A model generated the notes under the pieces. It saw only the letters and a program-made list of their open reading frames with translations, was not told where the DNA came from and made no database searches. 64,000 bases of DNA. Origin: Enoplolaimus lenunculus. Lineage: Eukaryota > Nematoda > Enoplea > Enoplida > Thoracostomopsidae. The stretch is taken from assembly GCA_030248215.1 (NCBI GenBank), contig JASANG010003130.1:62001-126000 (forward strand), read 5' to 3'. Positions within the stretch are counted from its first letter, which is position 1, and each line of letters begins with the position of its first letter. Below are positions 60,674 through 64,000 of this stretch, in pieces. A program made the translations under genes and the position numbers.

Positions 60674-61112
60674 CGAGCTTCGACCGGAAATATACCTGCA
60701 TACAGGGCCAGAGCAGCAGCCACCCCCCATACCCCCCATTTTGGGGGGCCAGCCCTATTGGAGCCCACAGCCGACCCGGTTGAAACAAAAACCGCCTAAG
60801 TTTTAAAATGCGTCTGGTTTCTCGCTCGCTTCGCTCGAGAGTTTGCGGGTCTCTACCCTGAAATTTGGGGGAGCCCCCACCGCTCATTGCTCTAATCGAA
60901 CTTCGATTGGAAATATACTGCATACGGGGCCAGAGCAGCCACCCCCCTACTTCCCATTTTGGGGGGCCCACCCCTAATAGGGTTCCCACTCGAACCGATG
61001 AAACAAAAACCGCCCAAGTTTTAAAATGCGTCTTGTTTTTCGCTCGCTTCGTTCGAGAGTTTGCGGGCCTCTACCCTGGAATTTGGGAGAACCCCCACCC
61101 CTGCCTGCTTCA
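60674..61112. repeat. Tandem pair of family D repeats, 223-bp period, in RGS intron 6
   Basis: CGAGCTTCGACCGGAAATAT (60674) recurs as CGAACTTCGATTGGAAATAT (60897). Each is followed by GGGCCAGAGCAGC, AAAATGCGTCT and GCTTCGCTCGAGAG or its variant. Frames on the minus strand across it are incidental. Confidence 0.85.
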
Positions 61113-61529
61113 ACACTGCCTGCATACCTCTGAATTTGGGTATTGTATTGCGCGAATTTGGTTAATTCTGTGAATTTCAACTGCGACACTTTTAACAGCT
61201 TCGAGACAGTGTTCGACATTGTGCACAATTAATGGGCTGTGTCCCACTTGCAGAAATGTTGTAGGTTTCAACTTTTTTCTCTACCCACCCCCAGTTGCTC
61301 GATCATGCACGCGCCTTCCGCTATATTAGGCATACCATCCCATACCTTGCGTTCTGCAGCTGCTTCAATCTTAATTTGTTACCGGCGCCAATAGAACACT
61401 GCCTCACTTAAGCTTCGTTGAAGGTTAGATAAGACGCAATATTTTAGTGGTAATTTCGGTGCCGGCCTCCTGTATGTCAATTTTTTCGGTACGCCACGGT
61501 AAAAGCCTAAAGCTGTATTGTTCTTTCAG

Positions 61530-61700
61530 GTCAATTTGGACTCTGAAACACGAGAATACACCACTGAAGCGATCTCAGCGCCAACCAAAGCCACATTCGA
61601 TCGTGCACAAGCGCGTATTGTCGCATTAATGGACAAAGACTCGTATCCGCGCTTTCTTAAATCAGAGCTTTATCTCAATTTGTCTAATAGCAAAACTTGA
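61530..61700 (+). CDS. RGS-domain protein, last coding exon 7 (residues 670-725; end of RGS domain)
   Basis: Completes the RGS domain, starting VNLDSETREYTTEAISAPTK and including FDRAQARIVALMDKDSYPRF and LKSELYLNL. Asn671 matches RGS4 Asn128, the residue that contacts the catalytic Gln of G-alpha. Asp706 and Arg710 match RGS4 Asp163 and Arg167, so GTPase-activating activity is predicted. The protein ends six residues after the domain (stop TGA 61698-61700), as in R4-type RGS proteins, and no DEP, GGL, PDZ or GoLoco region is encoded. The best assignment is the R4/B subfamily, but which vertebrate member it corresponds to cannot be told. The acceptor is TTCTTTCAG. No AATAAA occurs in the first ~1.2 kb downstream; the nearest is at 62912. 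Confidence 0.95.
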   Translation, partial: VNLDSETREYTTEAISAPTKATFDRAQARIVALMDKDSYPRFLKSELYLNLSNSKT

Positions 61701-61799
61701 TCCTTAAGTTCTCGACTCATTTTTACGTGTGTTTGAGTGAATTCATAAAGCATCAACCTATCATTGAACATATTTCCAATACACATTCCTGTTCTTGAA

Positions 61800-62425
61800 T
61801 CTTACTGGTTGATAATGACACCGTCACAGAATGCAACATGACAATGGGAACAGATTTGGTTTTAGTATGGACGTCATAGGCCGTCTGCGTATAATATTGA
61901 TATGCTGCACATCACCGATTACAACACGAGTATGGAGACGGATATGGCTTTAAATCGACGTCATGTTTGTTCTTAAATCTGCCTGGCTGATGATGACATC
62001 ATCACAGAGTTAAAAAAATAAGTTCATGAATTTCATTGGCTGAAAGTGATATCACCGATCGCAACAGGAGTGGAGACAAATTTGGTATTATGACGTCACT
62101 AACGATCCGTGCTGAAATCTATATTTTCAAATGGGTTTATTGTGTAGCATGTATGTTCAATTTGTATTTGAACCAATTGATTGTGAGCTCCAAGTTTAAT
62201 ATACGTTTATTGCCCTGAATTTATCCCGCTGTAAAGTCAAATTTCGCTGCGAAGGGTTCACCGTTGGCCGATTCAAAACCTATATCTAACTGGCAAAGAG
62301 CGCTAGAGTTGAGAATAATACGGCAAGCTGATTGGCTGACAATAACATCATTCAAAAATTCAACGTGACAATGACATCATAAACACTAGTTTAAACTGTG
62401 TTCCTTTAAAATGACATCATCTGCG
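61800..62425 (+). repeat. Degenerate direct repeats with CRE-like palindromes, downstream of the RGS stop
   Basis: TTGGCTGAnnATGACATCAT-type blocks recur at about 61806, 61984, 62036 and 62332. They are interleaved with GACGTCAT at 61870 and 61958, TGACGTCA at 62091 and ATGACATCAT at 61992, 62371 and 62411. It may lie in the 3' untranslated region or just beyond it. Confidence 0.6.
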
Positions 62426-63015
62426 CCATAGTTTACGAATGCCGCGAATGGTCATTTGCAACTTCTCGAATAATGGTTGCTAGACCGACTGATATGCGGA
62501 CGGCAAAAAAGGTGCCGGAATACATTGAATACGGCATAAATAGCTTACTACCTTGAGCTTGCAACATGCAGTTTTATAGTTTGTGCTGCAAAATTGCCAG
62601 AAAAAAACTAAAATCATTCCAGATTATTTAAATGTTGACAATTACTGTATTTCTTTGAAATATTTATATGTTGAAATTTTTAGATTGAAAGTATTCTTCA
62701 ATTGCTGTATACGCGTTGTGTGCTAGTGATATACAGGACACCACATACTTGTGTAACACCTACACGAACGGACGGTCGTAACGTAATAATGTGGCATATT
62801 TTTGCGGTCAGTGGTGTACCTTTTTAAGTTGTTATACAATATTTGAAAACTTAAGTCATTTCGTAAAAAAATCTCTAAGACACAGTTTTGTTGCGAAGCC
62901 AGTGGAGTTAAAATAAATTTAGATAAAATTCAGTGATTTGAATGCAAAATTTTATTTGAAACATTTTAGTTATAAAATTTTTCAAAATCATTATTATTTT
63001 AACCAACTTCACCGT
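62426..63015. other. Downstream DNA, no feature recognised
   Basis: AT-rich. The first AATAAA after the RGS stop is at 62912-62917. Confidence 0.4.
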
Positions 63016-63265
63016 CAGGCCAGTAGCCAGCTCACCCAAGGGCGTCGCCACGGTGGGCCCTTGGGGGGCCATACCCATCCAAATTTGGCTGGTTCCCTCA
63101 AATTGATTTGGTGTAAAAGTAAACAATTTTGAGTTGCAATTGTAGGGATGCCACGAAATTGTTTGGCGTCCCACAAACATAATTTTCTGCGGACACCCCT
63201 GAGCTCACGTTGCTAAACGGAGGGCTGAGGCCCCCGAGTCGCCCTCTGGCTACGGGCCCGTATAC
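63016..63265 (+). repeat. Family B element split by a family F insertion
   Basis: Left part GGCCAGTAGCCAGCTCAC ends at 63035. The element resumes at 63201 (GAGCTCACGTTGCTAAACGG) and ends CCTCTGGCTACGGGCCCG. Confidence 0.75.
63036..63200. mobile_element. Family F MITE nested in family B
   Basis: AAGGGCGTCGCCAC at left and GCGGACACCCCT at right are imperfect inverted repeats. CAGCTCAC (63028-63035) and GAGCTCAC (63201-63208) look like an 8-bp target duplication. Similar interior to 1811-1997. Confidence 0.65.
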
Positions 63266-63517
63266 GATGACTTATAATTATTTCACTCTATAAGTTTACG
63301 CCCAAATTTGAATTCTATTTTTGGTTATCAATAGGGCCATATTTGTATTTACTGTAAAAATATGTCTTTGCCTTTTGGTATCGTGATTTGGTTAAAGCAT
63401 TGTATTTGTAGAACAAATTGTTCTTGTTGCAAAAAATGTAGTTTATTACATAACGAATACGCTGTATATTTACATATATTTCGGAGCCAGTGCATCTTTT
63501 CCACAACATTTTACCGC

Positions 63518-63682
63518 TGGCCCGTAGTCAGAGGAGATTCAAAAGGGCTAAGTCCCCTGAAGAATTTTGGTCCCTTTGGAAAATTTTTTAACTTTGCTGG
63601 TAAGGCATCAAAAGCAAGTGTATGCCGCTCCTGAAAATTTTTAGCCCCACCTAACATGGTGAGCTGGCTACGGACGTGCATC
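63518..63682 (-). repeat. Family B element, minus orientation
   Basis: GGCCCGTAGTCAGAGGAGAT to ACATGGTGAGCTGGCTACGG, with TATGCCGCTCCTGAAAATTT. Confidence 0.75.
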
Positions 63683-63869
63683 ACCGATATGGTTAGGCAG
63701 AATAGTGATTGTTGCCGTAACTTGGTATACCGCTATACGGCGCAGTTGGTGTCGTGGCTACGACCATATATCCTACAGTACTGCAGCTGCAAATGTGCAA
63801 CTCTGCAGTCAAATAGTATTTTTTGATACGGTGGACTTAGTTAGATATCTCATGGAATAGCAGATTTAA

Positions 63870-63930
63870 GCCGTTTTCACATATGTAAGTTTTTACAGCG
63901 AGAACTTACAGCTTGAGACCATGCAAATGG
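63870..63930. mobile_element. TTAA-type MITE, one end only
   Basis: After TTAA (63866-63869), GCCGTTTTCACATATGTAAG and CAGCGAGAACTTACAGCTTG match the end of the element at 5054-5330. The other end may lie beyond the window. Confidence 0.5.
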
Positions 63931-64000
63931 AAGGTCTGATAAATGGGTTTTCTAAAACTTTTTAATGTGAATAACACTTTTAAGTGTTTTTTGTAAACGG

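Overview
This window looks like AT-rich, repeat-loaded nuclear DNA from an invertebrate animal. It holds GT-AG introns of about 20 kb, many non-autonomous DNA transposons and tRNA-derived SINEs, and no operons or bacterial-type genes. A tunicate or another marine invertebrate would fit, but the sequence alone does not fix the species.

One host gene can be assembled with confidence. It encodes a protein with an RGS domain (regulator of G-protein signalling) on the + strand, with seven coding exons at 14564-15406, 16843-17164, 37395-37729, 39272-39357, 58581-58837, 59636-59799 and 61530-61700. All junctions are GT-AG, codon phases agree across every intron, and the product is 725 aa. The first ~600 residues are Ser/Thr/Pro/Gln-rich and probably disordered. 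The last ~120 form a complete R4-type RGS domain with the G-alpha-contacting residues in place, so it should act as a GTPase-activating protein for G-alpha i/q-type subunits. An ATG at 58543, in frame with exon 5, could also give a short form of 209 aa, the usual size of small R4 RGS proteins.

Layout: 1-14.5 kb is upstream DNA with MITEs, a ~32-bp tandem array (3.4-3.95 kb), a tandem SINE pair (6.46-6.91 kb) and a perfect 238-bp inverted repeat (8098-8335 / 9043-9280). 14.5-17.2 kb holds exons 1-2. 17.2-37.4 kb is intron 2, packed with MITEs, two SINE groups and a (TA)n tract. 37.4-39.4 kb holds exons 3-4. 39.4-58.6 kb is intron 4, with more MITEs, a TTAA-flanked element carrying a tRNA-like core, and an unassigned ORF. 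58.6-61.7 kb holds exons 5-7. Beyond it lie CRE-like direct repeats and further MITEs.

At least ten repeat families recur here. The main ones are: (H) hAT-like MITEs with 8-bp target duplications and internal TTAGGC runs; (B) ~160-bp elements ending in GTAGCC/GGCTAC, more than 20 copies; (C) ~300-bp elements with long inverted ends; (D) GC-rich elements with a TCGCTTCGCTCGCGAG core; (E) elements with GCGGATCC ends; (F) short elements with AGGGCGTC ends; (G) ~420-bp elements starting TACTGTAGTGACCC; (S) near-palindromic foldbacks built on GAGTCAAATTGACTC; TTAA-inserted elements; TACACTG-ended elements; and tRNA-derived SINEs. No transposase, reverse transcriptase or other element protein was found, so all appear non-autonomous. 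Coordinates of repeats were read by eye and may be off by several bases unless a target duplication is given.
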